A stretch of DNA of 64,000 nucleotides from Lactobacillaceae bacterium L1_55_11 (GTDB lineage Bacteria; Bacillota; Bacilli; Lactobacillales; Lactobacillaceae), in assembly GCA_029433155.1 (NCBI GenBank), contig JAQYTT010000003.1:62001-126000 (forward strand), in the 5' to 3' direction. The position numbers were made by a program, and so were the translations under genes. Positions within the stretch are counted from its first letter, which is position 1. Each line of letters starts with the position of its first letter. Under the pieces are notes generated by a model. It was not told the origin of the DNA, searched no databases, and was given only the letters and a program-made list of their open reading frames with translations. Shown here piece after piece: positions 55,421 through 63,657 of the stretch.

Positions 55421-56101
55421 TTATTGATGATTGGTAAATTGGGTGGTAATATCGTTAAATTCCAAGATTTCAGTGGAGCCATCATTGTGCAGGTCAAGGT
55501 GCATCACGGATCCGTTCTGGATGGCTTGTTCACTGATATCAGGGCGACCAAACATATCGGCAATCCCGCGAATAGCCGTGCCATGGGAAACCAGGAGGAC
55601 CTGGTCGCCGTCCCTGTGCTTGGCGCTAATTTGGTCAAAGCCATGCTTAACCCGGGTAGTAAAGTCGTCATAACTTTCGGCCAGTTGATAGGGGTCATAC
55701 TTGGCAAAGAGGTCCATGACATAGGCCATGCCCTTTTCGTTGATCATGTCGGTGTAGGTCGGATAGATTTTGTCAGCGTGACCGTTGAGGAAGGTCAGGG
55801 TTACTTGGGAATCCACCCCTTCAAAGGTACCGAAGTTCTCTTCCCGGAAATCAGGGAGGAGTTCGGGTTCCTTAGGTGAACCGGCCTGGTTTTCTGACAG
55901 GGCGTAGCGGGCAGTGTGGATGGCCCGGGTCAAATCAGAGGAATAGGCCCCGTCAAAGTGGACTTGGGCTAGCCGTTTACCAGCCTTGTGCCCGTCTTCA
56001 ATGCCCTTGTTAGTTAAAGGTGCGTCGGAAAAACCTTGGAAGCGCCGCAGTAGGTTGAAGTAAGTTTCGCCGTGGCGAACCATGTAAATGTGAATGGCCA
56101 T
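55421..56101 (-). CDS. Histidine phosphatase superfamily protein (phosphoglycerate-mutase-like)
   Basis: A 226-residue member of the histidine phosphatase family. The catalytic RHGE is at residues 9-12 (IYMVRHGETYFN), a second basic residue pattern is SSDLTRAIHTA (about 54-64), EENFGTFEG carries the acid catalyst (near 90), and the second histidine is in LLVSHGTAI (near 173). The sequence is closer to broad-specificity phosphatases (CobC/YhfR/GpmB-like) than to true phosphoglycerate mutase, so I do not assign a substrate. AGGAAAT precedes ATG 56101. It is first in a two-gene unit with hflX. Confidence 0.9.
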   Translation of the reverse strand: MAIHIYMVRHGETYFNLLRRFQGFSDAPLTNKGIEDGHKAGKRLAQVHFDGAYSSDLTRAIHTARYALSENQAGSPKEPELLPDFREENFGTFEGVDSQVTLTFLNGHADKIYPTYTDMINEKGMAYVMDLFAKYDPYQLAESYDDFTTRVKHGFDQISAKHRDGDQVLLVSHGTAIRGIADMFGRPDISEQAIQNGSVMHLDLHNDGSTEILEFNDITTQFTNHQ

Positions 56102-56285
56102 GGGATTTCCTTTCTGGTTTAAATCTGAATACCCCTCTAGTTTAACATTGATGTTGGAACCCTTCGACCGATTTTTGCATTCAGGTTACTAAAATCACAA
56201 TTAGGTTAAACTTGGATTGCAACCGTTGGCCTGGCAGGCATACTTGGGTAAACTGGTAGTCAGAGAAGAGGAGAGTAGCAGATTA

Positions 56286-57284
56286 ATGACTAAGCAAAGT
56301 ACCAGTAATGCTAAGCAGTCCCGGTGGCCATATGTCACCTTAGTGATGATTGCGGTCCTGTCCCTAGGATTAGTTACTTATGTTGGCTACCAGGCCTACA
56401 AGATTCAGCGCGGGACTGAGCAGTTAAAGCCGATTAACCGGGCTAACGTTTACTTGGCCTGGGATGCTTCTAATCAAGAGAAAAGTCCGCAAGTTGTTTC
56501 CGATAGTAGTGAGGACGAACAGTGGCATAATTTTGCGGCGGTCCTGGACCGGATTAATGAAACCAAGACCTTGAAGGCTGAAACCCGGGTGCAAACTGAT
56601 CAAAACGGCCTGATTGGGGTCACCCCTGGCTACCTGGCGACCTTTGATATTCAGGTGGCCCATGGGCGTGATTTTAATGCGGATGACTACCAGGACAGTA
56701 AGGCAGCCATGCCGGTAATCGTTGGGGCGGATTTTGCCAGTGAACACCCACTCGGCCAAACCTTTACTGACCGGGACCTGCTGATTGATAATGCCCAATA
56801 TACCCGCCAGTACAAGGTCGTCGGCGTTTTGGCCAAGCATGCTGTCTTGCCCCAGGTCTATGCCGGCGTACAGCAGGCTAAGGTTGATAAGCTTGATGAG
56901 CAGATGATCCTGCCCTTGCGGGATACCGAATTAAAGGAAAACGGCAATACCATGGCGTCCATGTCGTATTTCGATAACCTGATTGTGAAGACTAAGGATG
57001 CCAGCCAGTTAACCAGCTTGGCTAAGTTTGTTAACCAGCACCCCCTTTATCAAACCAACGTAGTTGACCTACCAACCAGCGGTAGTGGTCAATCAGCTAA
57101 AAAGGTTAACTTCCAGGTTCAGTTTGAAAGTGTGCCCGCCAGCATTAAGTATGATTACCGCCAGTTCTGGCAGTCACTGACTGTACTATTGATTATTCTG
57201 GTGGTACTGCTAATCTTGTTAGCCGTAAACATTTGGTGGCTGGTAGTCGGCCACCGTCGCCAAAAGCAGGCTAACCTAGCTTAA
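56286..57284 (+). CDS. Membrane protein with MacB-type extracellular domain, no FtsX domain
   Basis: A 332-residue protein. One helix is at about residues 14-36 and another at about 295-320. Between them is a domain that resembles MacB_PCD: VTPGYLATFDIQVAHGRDFNADD (split across residues about 105-127), then MPVIVGADFASEHPLGQTF and YKVVGVLA. Full MacB-type permeases have three more helices in a C-terminal FtsX domain, which are missing here, and no ATPase gene is adjacent. ATG 56286 has AGGAGAG about 11 bases upstream, which is long; an earlier start in the open frame (56217) is possible. It could be a truncated permease or a dedicated accessory protein. The role is unknown. Confidence 0.6.
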   Translation: MTKQSTSNAKQSRWPYVTLVMIAVLSLGLVTYVGYQAYKIQRGTEQLKPINRANVYLAWDASNQEKSPQVVSDSSEDEQWHNFAAVLDRINETKTLKAETRVQTDQNGLIGVTPGYLATFDIQVAHGRDFNADDYQDSKAAMPVIVGADFASEHPLGQTFTDRDLLIDNAQYTRQYKVVGVLAKHAVLPQVYAGVQQAKVDKLDEQMILPLRDTELKENGNTMASMSYFDNLIVKTKDASQLTSLAKFVNQHPLYQTNVVDLPTSGSGQSAKKVNFQVQFESVPASIKYDYRQFWQSLTVLLIILVVLLILLAVNIWWLVVGHRRQKQANLA

Positions 57285-57357
57285 CATTTGTAATTTCACC
57301 CCAAAACCGGCAGAATAAGGAGTGATGATTTCACACACTAGATGCTGGGAGTAAGAA

Positions 57358-57687
57358 ATGGGTTACGAGTTCCTAATTGGTTTGATTGTTGTTGAAGTGA
57401 TTCTCTTTTTCTGGGCCAGTCGGCGGCCAGAGGGGAAGCAGAGCTTCCCAATCTTTATCGGACTGACCCTCTTTCTAAACTTTGTCTACTTGGCCCGGCT
57501 CGGCAAGCTGTCAATGGACGGCCTGGCCGATGTCGAACTAGGCTTTGCCAAGGTTACCTTAGTATTTTTGGTCGCCTACCTCTTCTGGCGGCGGTCACGC
57601 CAATCCAAGACTGATTTGAGCGAATTCTTCTGGGCCATCTTAGCCATTACCGCCCTGATCATTGCCCTGGTGCTCATCTGGGCCTAA
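57358..57687 (+). CDS. Small membrane protein of unknown function
   Basis: A 109-residue hydrophobic protein with four predicted helices (about residues 4-19, 28-45, 62-80, 88-108) separated by short charged loops (SRRPEGKQ, RRSRQSKTD). GGGAG lies 8 bases upstream of ATG 57358. I do not recognise the family. It lies 73 bp after the MacB-domain gene on the same strand and before a terminator, so the two may be co-transcribed. Confidence 0.75.
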   Translation: MGYEFLIGLIVVEVILFFWASRRPEGKQSFPIFIGLTLFLNFVYLARLGKLSMDGLADVELGFAKVTLVFLVAYLFWRRSRQSKTDLSEFFWAILAITALIIALVLIWA

Positions 57688-57699
57688 TTCAAAGCAAGC

Positions 57700-57726
57700 A
57701 AAAAGCAGCCAAACGGCTGCTTTTTT
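57700..57726. terminator. Bidirectional terminator
   Basis: AAAAGCAGCC / GGCTGCTTTT with an AAAC loop and T/A runs on both sides, between the small membrane protein gene and the convergent CNNM/CorC gene. Confidence 0.93.
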
Positions 57727-57732
57727 ATTATC

Positions 57733-59193
57733 TTAATGACGGTCGTCGCGGGCATCTGTTTGCTTGCTGTCGCGGTCGTCATCCTTTTGCTTATCACGCT
57801 TATTATGCTTGTGATCGGACTTATCGTCGTCATCGCCTTCTTCGTGGTCGAAGACCCCGTTTTCATTGGTGTCTTGAGCTGGTTTTGGCAGCTCCTTGAC
57901 GGCGAATTCAGAGATAAAGGCGTTGTCATAGTCCAGGGCGGTGATTTGGAAGTTAGCCACCTGCATGGTGTCACCGGCGCGGAAATCAGGATCCTTCTTC
58001 AAAACAAAACCGGTCAGGGTAACGGCTTCATCGTCGTCAAACTCCTTGTTTTGCATGTCGAAGTAACGCTCAAAGTCATAAAGGGTCGTCTTACCAGAAA
58101 CCTTGTAGCGGTGGTCACCCAGCTTCTCGATGTATTCATCAGACTCATCATCGATTTCATCCCGGACACTGCCGAAGAGCTCCTCGTAGATATCCTTGTC
58201 GGTGATGATACCAGCAGTACCACCGTATTCATCAACAACCACAGCGATTGGTGAGCGCTTCATAATCATCTCATCCATGACCGTGTGCAGGTCCATGTTT
58301 TCGGGTACAGCCGGGATCTCACGCATAATCCTTGCGATGGGGTCTTTACCATTAATCCGGGCCTGGCGAATCATGTCATAGTTAAAGACATAGCCGAGGA
58401 CCTTATCCTTATCGTTGTCAGCCACGACTGGGAAACGGGAATGGCGCTTGTGCAGGTATAGGTTGACCCCGTCATCAATCGTATCTTGGACATCAATTAC
58501 TTCCATTGAAGTCCGGTCAATCATGATATCGGCCGCGACCTTATCATTCATTTCAAAGGCGCGTTGCATGAAGGTCAAATCTTCATCATCCAACTCACCG
58601 GCAGCAGCAGCACTCTTAGATAGGGAAAGAATTTCAGTCTGCGAGTAAATATCGTGGTCGTTGTCGACCTCGTAACCCAGCAGGCGGGTGACGGCGTTAG
58701 ACAGGTGATCTAGGGTCCAAATCAAGGGGAAGAGGGCCACGTGGAAGAACCGCACCGGCTTAACAATGAAGAGTAAGACCTTAATTGGCTCCTCAATGGC
58801 GATGTTCTTAGGGACCAAATCAGTAAAGACGGCGTGGATAATGGTGAAGATGACAATGGCGGCCACTGAGGCAACCCCGTTGGCATATTCGGCCGGGAGG
58901 ACATGGGTGCTCAAAATCAAGTTCGCCACGAACTCTTCACCGACCCAACCTAAAATCAGGCTGGTCAGGGTAATCCCGACCTGGGCCGTTGACAGGTACT
59001 CAGTCAGGTGCTCGACCATGTGGATGGCCTGGGCAATCGTCTTTGATGGCTTCGTACGGTCATCCTGGCGGGCCTTTAAGGCGCTGAGCCGGACCTTGAC
59101 CAGGGAATATTCGGTCAAAGTAAAGAGCACGGCCAGTAAGAGAACGACAATAATAACAGCTAAATTAGTAAGCATAGACGGACCAGAATCCAA
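57733..59193 (-). CDS. CNNM/HlyC-CorC family membrane protein (DUF21, CBS pair, CorC domain)
   Basis: A 486-residue protein. The DUF21/CNNM membrane domain (about residues 8-195) has four helices. Two CBS domains follow (about 215-330; MIDRTSMEVIDV... VVDEYGGTAGIITDKDIYEEL). A CorC_HlyC domain (about 345-430) ends the core. The last 45 residues are unusual: dense in Asp, Lys and His (GDDDDKSDHKHNKRDK and on). The start is taken as TTG 59193, because GTGAGG lies 8 bases upstream; ATG 59175 lacks a site. The family handles magnesium or cobalt transport across the membrane. It is monocistronic. Confidence 0.9.
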   Translation of the reverse strand: MDSGPSMLTNLAVIIVVLLLAVLFTLTEYSLVKVRLSALKARQDDRTKPSKTIAQAIHMVEHLTEYLSTAQVGITLTSLILGWVGEEFVANLILSTHVLPAEYANGVASVAAIVIFTIIHAVFTDLVPKNIAIEEPIKVLLFIVKPVRFFHVALFPLIWTLDHLSNAVTRLLGYEVDNDHDIYSQTEILSLSKSAAAAGELDDEDLTFMQRAFEMNDKVAADIMIDRTSMEVIDVQDTIDDGVNLYLHKRHSRFPVVADNDKDKVLGYVFNYDMIRQARINGKDPIARIMREIPAVPENMDLHTVMDEMIMKRSPIAVVVDEYGGTAGIITDKDIYEELFGSVRDEIDDESDEYIEKLGDHRYKVSGKTTLYDFERYFDMQNKEFDDDEAVTLTGFVLKKDPDFRAGDTMQVANFQITALDYDNAFISEFAVKELPKPAQDTNENGVFDHEEGDDDDKSDHKHNKRDKQKDDDRDSKQTDARDDRH

Positions 59194-59622
59194 AACAGAA
59201 CCTCACTTATAATTCATTATTAGCAAAAAATACAACTGCCTCTCATTATAGCAGATTTTAGGGCCAGTGCTAGATAGCATGGGGGTGGGCTTAGCCAGGA
59301 TTGCTGGTGAAATTGACTAAGTGATTATTTCACAAAGACAAACTTAGGGTTTGCAATCATCGCGGCCAAAAAATTAAAAAATAAGCGGAAAGTCTCAGGG
59401 GCACAAGGGCATAAAACCGGGCTTTTTCTGCTAAAAATCCTGGCTTGTGAAATTGAAAAAATATTGGGCCGGAGCGGCCTACACCGGGCCTATTTCCGGG
59501 CCGAACAGATGTTTGTGAAGGCTTATTTTGACCTTGCGATTTGGTTAGAAAGGCTTAGACTAGTATTTACATTCAATTACCCGAGTAAGAATTACCTATT
59601 AATTTGAGAGGAGGGTCCGACT
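59194..59622. other. 429-bp intergenic region upstream of the nrd operon
   Basis: No gene is seen. The region contains the inverted repeat GTGAAAT-N13-ATTTCAC (59307-59333), a third GTGAAATTGA copy at 59452-59461, and a GC-rich stretch with GGGCC repeats (59466-59505). A weak promoter may be at TTGGTT (59541-59546) and TATTTA (59564-59569), 17 bp apart but with a poor -10. No clear NrdR box is visible. The leader to the nrdH start has the strong site GAGAGGAGGG. Confidence 0.6.
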
Positions 59623-59853
59623 ATGTCAGCCGTGACTGTATTTACTAAGAACAACTGCATCCAATGCAAGATGACCAAGAACTTTTTGGAGCGCCAGGGG
59701 GTTGATTTCCAAGAAATCAACATCGACCTGGAACCGAAGTACGTCGATGAACTACGTGAAATGGGTTACCGCCAAACCCCAGTGGTTTTGGCCAGTGATG
59801 ACCAGAGTTTCAGTGGTTTCCGTCCGGACGAATTAAAGAAACTAACCGCCTAG
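59623..59853 (+). CDS. nrdH: NrdH glutaredoxin-like protein
   Basis: A 76-residue redox protein that reduces the class Ib ribonucleotide reductase. It has the CxxC motif as CIQC at residues 12-15, where CVQC or CMQC is more usual, and the C-terminal FSGFRPDELKKL signature of NrdH. A strong GAGAGGAGGG site precedes the start. It is the first gene of nrdH-nrdE-nrdI-nrdF, with nrdE starting 43 bp after its stop. Confidence 0.95.
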   Translation: MSAVTVFTKNNCIQCKMTKNFLERQGVDFQEINIDLEPKYVDELREMGYRQTPVVLASDDQSFSGFRPDELKKLTA

Positions 59854-59896
59854 TTCTTTTTTGTTGCCCAAATTTTAAAACGAGGAAGGGACGTCC

Positions 59897-62068
59897 ATGC
59901 CACTAAAAGATATCGATCTCAACACGGTCACCTACTTTGACCTGAATAACCAAGTTAACATTCCCAAGGATAACCAGATCCAGTTGGCCAAGGACGACCA
60001 GGCCCTGGCGGCCTTCTTGAAGGAGAACGTGGAACCCAATGTGAAACACTTTCCTTCATTAGAAGAGCGCTTCGAATGGTTGTTCGATAACGACTTCTTG
60101 GAGCGGGGTTTCATCGAGCAGTATTCGATGGACTTCATTAAGAAGCTCTATCAGTTTTTAGAGGACCAGCACTTTCAGTTTGGTTCCTTTATGTCGGCCT
60201 TTAAGTTTTACAACCAGTATGCCCTGAAAACCAATGACGGGCAGTACTACGTGGAAACTTACCTGGACCGGGTGGCGATGAACGCCCTCTTTTATGCGGA
60301 CGGTAACGAAGAATTGGCCATGACTTTGGCCGATGAAATGATTCACCAGCGCTACCAGCCGGCAACGCCTTCCTTCTTAAATGCTGGTCGGGCCCGCCGT
60401 GGCGAATTGGTTTCCTGCTTTGTCCTCCAGGCTGAAGATAACATGAACTCAATTGGCCGTCTGGTGAACTCCGCCCTCCAGCTGTCCAAGATGGGTGGTG
60501 GGGTTGGTATCAACCTGTCCAACATTCGTGAAGCCGGCGCCCCAGTGATGGGTATTGATAATTCTGCCGGTGGCATCGTGCCCATCATGAAGTTGTTGGA
60601 AGATTCCTTTACCTTTTCTTCCCAGGTTGGGGCCCGTCAGGGTGCCGGTGTGGTCTACCTGTCAGTCTTCCACCCTGACGTGATGACCTTCTTAGCCACT
60701 AAGAAGGAAAACGCCGATGAGAAGGTCCGGGTTAAGACCCTGTCACTGGGTCTGACCGTTCCGGACAAGTTCTATGAACTGACCAAGAACAACGAAAAGA
60801 TGGCCCTCTTCAGTCCTGATGACGTGGAAAAGGTCTACGGTGTGCCTTTCAACTATGTTGATATTACGGCCGAGTATGACCAGATGGTTGCCAACCCTAA
60901 TATCCGGAAGCAGTGGCTGCCAGCCCGTAACCTGGAAGAAGAAATCTCCAAGTTGCAGCAGGAATCCGGCTATCCCTACATTATTAACCTAGACACGGTT
61001 AACCGGGCCAACCCGGTGGCTGGTAAGGTTATTTCTTCTAACCTCTGTTCTGAAATCTTGCAGGTCGAAACCCCATCTAAGATTGATGATGAGCAGGAGT
61101 ACCAGGAACTGGGTTCAGATATCAGTTGTAACCTCGGTTCAATTAACATCGTTAACATGATGGAGACGCCGGACTTTGGCCACTCAGTTGACGCCATGAT
61201 CCGGGCCTTGACCTACGTTTCTGACACTTCTAACCTGAAGGTGGTGCCTTCCGTTGAACACGGTAACCAGGAAAACCACGCGGTTGGATTGGGTGCCATG
61301 GGTCTAGCAGCCTTCTTTGCCCAGAATCAGATGTACTATGGTGATGCCGAAGCCTTGGACTTTACTTCAGTCTTCTTCATGACTCTGAACTACTATTCAC
61401 TGAAGGCTTCGATGAACATTGCCAAGGAACGCAAGTCGACTTTCCATGACTTTGATAAGTCCGCCTACGCTGATGGTTCTTACTTTGACAAGTACGTGAA
61501 CCGGGACTGGTCACCAAACACCGATAAGGTAGCGGCCCTCTTTGAAGGTCACCATATTCCTAATCAGAAAGATTGGGTGGAACTCCGTGACCAGGTTAAG
61601 CAGTATGGTCTTTACAATTCATACCGCCACGCCATTGCACCAACTGGCTCCATTTCTTACGTTAACAACACGACCGCTTCACTGCTGCCAATTGTGAACC
61701 GTGTTGAGGAACGTCAGGAAGGGATGATTGGGAAGGTTTACTACCCAGCCCCTGGTTTGAACAATGAAACCATGCCTTACTTTATTTCCGCTTATGACGT
61801 GGACATGCGTAAGGTGATTGATGTATATGCGGCTGCCCAGGAACACGTGGACCAGGGGATGTCCCTGACCCTCTTCATGCGGTCAACCTTGCCAGAAGGC
61901 CTGTACAGCTGGAAGAACGGTCGCACGGATAAGATGACGACCCGTGATCTTTCCATCCTACGGAACTATGCCTTCCACAAGGGTATTAAGTCCCTCTACT
62001 ACATTCGGACCTTCACCGATGACAACCAAGAAGCGGGTGTCAACGAGTGTGAAAGTTGCTCGATTTAA
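59897..62068 (+). CDS. nrdE: Class Ib ribonucleotide reductase, alpha subunit
   Basis: A 723-residue catalytic subunit that reduces ribonucleoside diphosphates. SSNLCSEI (near 380) holds the central active-site cysteine region, SCNLGSIN is near 415, and the conserved PTGSISYVNNTTAS loop is near 583. The C-terminal redox pair is C718 and C721 (CESC), which NrdH reduces. An N-terminal ATP-cone is absent, as in class Ib. GAGGAAGG precedes ATG 59897. A perfect hairpin lies in the gap before nrdI. Confidence 0.97.
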   Translation: MPLKDIDLNTVTYFDLNNQVNIPKDNQIQLAKDDQALAAFLKENVEPNVKHFPSLEERFEWLFDNDFLERGFIEQYSMDFIKKLYQFLEDQHFQFGSFMSAFKFYNQYALKTNDGQYYVETYLDRVAMNALFYADGNEELAMTLADEMIHQRYQPATPSFLNAGRARRGELVSCFVLQAEDNMNSIGRLVNSALQLSKMGGGVGINLSNIREAGAPVMGIDNSAGGIVPIMKLLEDSFTFSSQVGARQGAGVVYLSVFHPDVMTFLATKKENADEKVRVKTLSLGLTVPDKFYELTKNNEKMALFSPDDVEKVYGVPFNYVDITAEYDQMVANPNIRKQWLPARNLEEEISKLQQESGYPYIINLDTVNRANPVAGKVISSNLCSEILQVETPSKIDDEQEYQELGSDISCNLGSINIVNMMETPDFGHSVDAMIRALTYVSDTSNLKVVPSVEHGNQENHAVGLGAMGLAAFFAQNQMYYGDAEALDFTSVFFMTLNYYSLKASMNIAKERKSTFHDFDKSAYADGSYFDKYVNRDWSPNTDKVAALFEGHHIPNQKDWVELRDQVKQYGLYNSYRHAIAPTGSISYVNNTTASLLPIVNRVEERQEGMIGKVYYPAPGLNNETMPYFISAYDVDMRKVIDVYAAAQEHVDQGMSLTLFMRSTLPEGLYSWKNGRTDKMTTRDLSILRNYAFHKGIKSLYYIRTFTDDNQEAGVNECESCSI

Positions 62069-62083
62069 GTTGAGGACTATTAA

Positions 62084-62103
62084 GATTCGCCATTTGGCGA
62101 ATC
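62084..62103 (+). promoter_or_regulatory. Hairpin between nrdE and nrdI
   Basis: GATTCGCC-ATTT-GGCGAATC forms a perfect eight-base stem with a four-base loop, 15 bp after the nrdE stop. It has no T run, so it is more likely an mRNA-stability or processing element than a terminator. Confidence 0.6.
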
Positions 62104-62188
62104 GTACATATCAGCTAAATTTTAATAAATGTCTGAAAAAGGGCGATTCTACGGTCGTAACTTGCTATAATTGGGAGGTGTCATTTCA

Positions 62189-62632
62189 ATGTCGACGGTC
62201 AGGGTTTTATATGCAACGATTGAGGGTAACACCCAGGCCTTTATTGACAAACTTGATGCCGTTGCTCGGCAAGCCGGCGATCAACTGGATGCCCAGTTGA
62301 TCGGTGACGAGACTGAATATGCCCAAGAAGAGCACCCCTTTGTGGTGATTGTGCCCACCTATTTGACTGGTGGGACGGGTGACGGTCCGGAAGTTGAAGA
62401 AATTATGACCAACGCCCTCGGTGAGTACGTTGAATTTGGTCATAATCGTCAACTCATTAAGGGTGTAATTGGGGCCGGGAACCGCAATTTTAACGTCCAA
62501 TATGTACTGACTGGTAAACGGTATGCCGAAAAATTCGGCGTACCGCTAATTGCTGATTTTGAACTCAGGGGAAACAAATTCGAAATCCCCAAAATCTATG
62601 CCAAGATTAAAGCACAACTAGGAGAAAATTAA
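62189..62632 (+). CDS. nrdI: NrdI flavodoxin-like protein
   Basis: A 147-residue flavoprotein that supplies oxidant to load the manganese-tyrosyl radical site of NrdF. The FMN-binding phosphate loop is TIEGNTQAF near residues 10-18, with VPTYLTGG near 58 and the NRNFNVQYVLTGKRYAEKFGVP segment (about 97-118). ATG 62189 has GGGAGGTG 8 bases upstream; an upstream in-frame start at 62171 would include the site. It lies 2 bp before nrdF, so the two are translated together. Confidence 0.95.
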   Translation: MSTVRVLYATIEGNTQAFIDKLDAVARQAGDQLDAQLIGDETEYAQEEHPFVVIVPTYLTGGTGDGPEVEEIMTNALGEYVEFGHNRQLIKGVIGAGNRNFNVQYVLTGKRYAEKFGVPLIADFELRGNKFEIPKIYAKIKAQLGEN

Positions 62633-62634
62633 CC

Positions 62635-63603
62635 ATGGCAGAAGTAAGCAAGGATTCCTACCAAGCGATTAACTGGAATCACATTGAAGATGAACTGGAC
62701 AAGGCTACCTGGGAAAAGTTGACCCAGCAGTTTTGGCTGGATACCCGTATCCCAATTTCTAACGATTTGCGGACTTGGCGGGGCAACATGTCGCCCGAAG
62801 AGCGCGAGTTGATGAACCTGGTCTTTGGGGGTCTGACAACCTTGGATACCCTGCAGTCCCAGGACGGGATTGCCTCCCTGCGGAAGGACGCCGTCAACCA
62901 GAAGGAAGAGGCCGTCTTGAACAATATCCAGTTCATGGAGTCGGTGCACGCCAAGTCCTATTCATCAATTTTTGAAACCTTAAACGAAAAGGCTACGATT
63001 GATGAAATCTTTGACTGGGCCGACACTAACCAGTACCTGCAGTACAAGGCCAACCGGATTAATGACATTTATCAGAACGGTTCCGCTCTGGAAAAGAAGG
63101 TCGCTTCGGTCTTCTTGGAAACCTTCCTCTTTTACTCTGGTTTCTACACGCCTTTGTACTTCCTGGGCCACAACCGGATGTTAAACGTGGCGGAAATCAT
63201 TAAGCTGATTATCCGTGATGAATCTGTTCACGGTACTTACATCGGTTACAAGTTCCAACTGGGCTTCAAGAAGCTGTCTGAAGAAGAACAGACAAAGCTA
63301 AAAGAGTGGATGTACGACTTGCTCTTTGAGCTTTATAGTAACGAAGAGCAGTATACCCATGAACTCTATGATGGGGTTGGTTGGACTGAGGAAGTCTTGA
63401 CCTTCCTGCGTTATAACGCCAACAAGGCCCTGATGAACCTGGGCCAGGAAGCGATGTTCCCAGATGGTCCCGAGGATGTTAACTCAGTGGTCATGAACGG
63501 AATCTCAACTTCTACGGCCAACCACGACTTCTTCTCAGGAGTCGGTAACGGTTACCTGCTTGGTCAGGTTGAGGCCATGGACAACGACGATTACGATATT
63601 TAA
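62635..63603 (+). CDS. nrdF: Class Ib ribonucleotide reductase, beta subunit
   Basis: A 322-residue radical-generating subunit. The six metal ligands are visible as D71, E102, H105, E162, E196 and H199, and the radical tyrosine is Y109, all shifted by exactly +4 from the Salmonella NrdF numbering. Supporting motifs are MESVHAKSYSSIF and IIRDESVHGTYIG. The C-terminal tail contains the NDDYDI residues that bind NrdE. TAGGAGA lies 7 bases upstream of ATG 62635. It is last in the operon. Confidence 0.98.
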   Translation: MAEVSKDSYQAINWNHIEDELDKATWEKLTQQFWLDTRIPISNDLRTWRGNMSPEERELMNLVFGGLTTLDTLQSQDGIASLRKDAVNQKEEAVLNNIQFMESVHAKSYSSIFETLNEKATIDEIFDWADTNQYLQYKANRINDIYQNGSALEKKVASVFLETFLFYSGFYTPLYFLGHNRMLNVAEIIKLIIRDESVHGTYIGYKFQLGFKKLSEEEQTKLKEWMYDLLFELYSNEEQYTHELYDGVGWTEEVLTFLRYNANKALMNLGQEAMFPDGPEDVNSVVMNGISTSTANHDFFSGVGNGYLLGQVEAMDNDDYDI

Positions 63604-63608
63604 GCATT

Positions 63609-63644
63609 AAAAAAGCCTGCCAGGTGATGCCTGGCAGGCTTTTT
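63609..63644. terminator. Bidirectional terminator after nrdF
   Basis: AAAAAGCCTGCCAGG / CCTGGCAGGCTTTTT with a five-base loop, between nrdF and the convergent PAP2 gene. Confidence 0.95.
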
Positions 63645-63657
63645 GTTTTTGGTATTT

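Noticed and set aside
62166-62171. TATAAT as an internal nrdI promoter
   Set aside because: No usable -35 element lies 16-18 bp upstream, and the transcript would start within the ribosome binding site.
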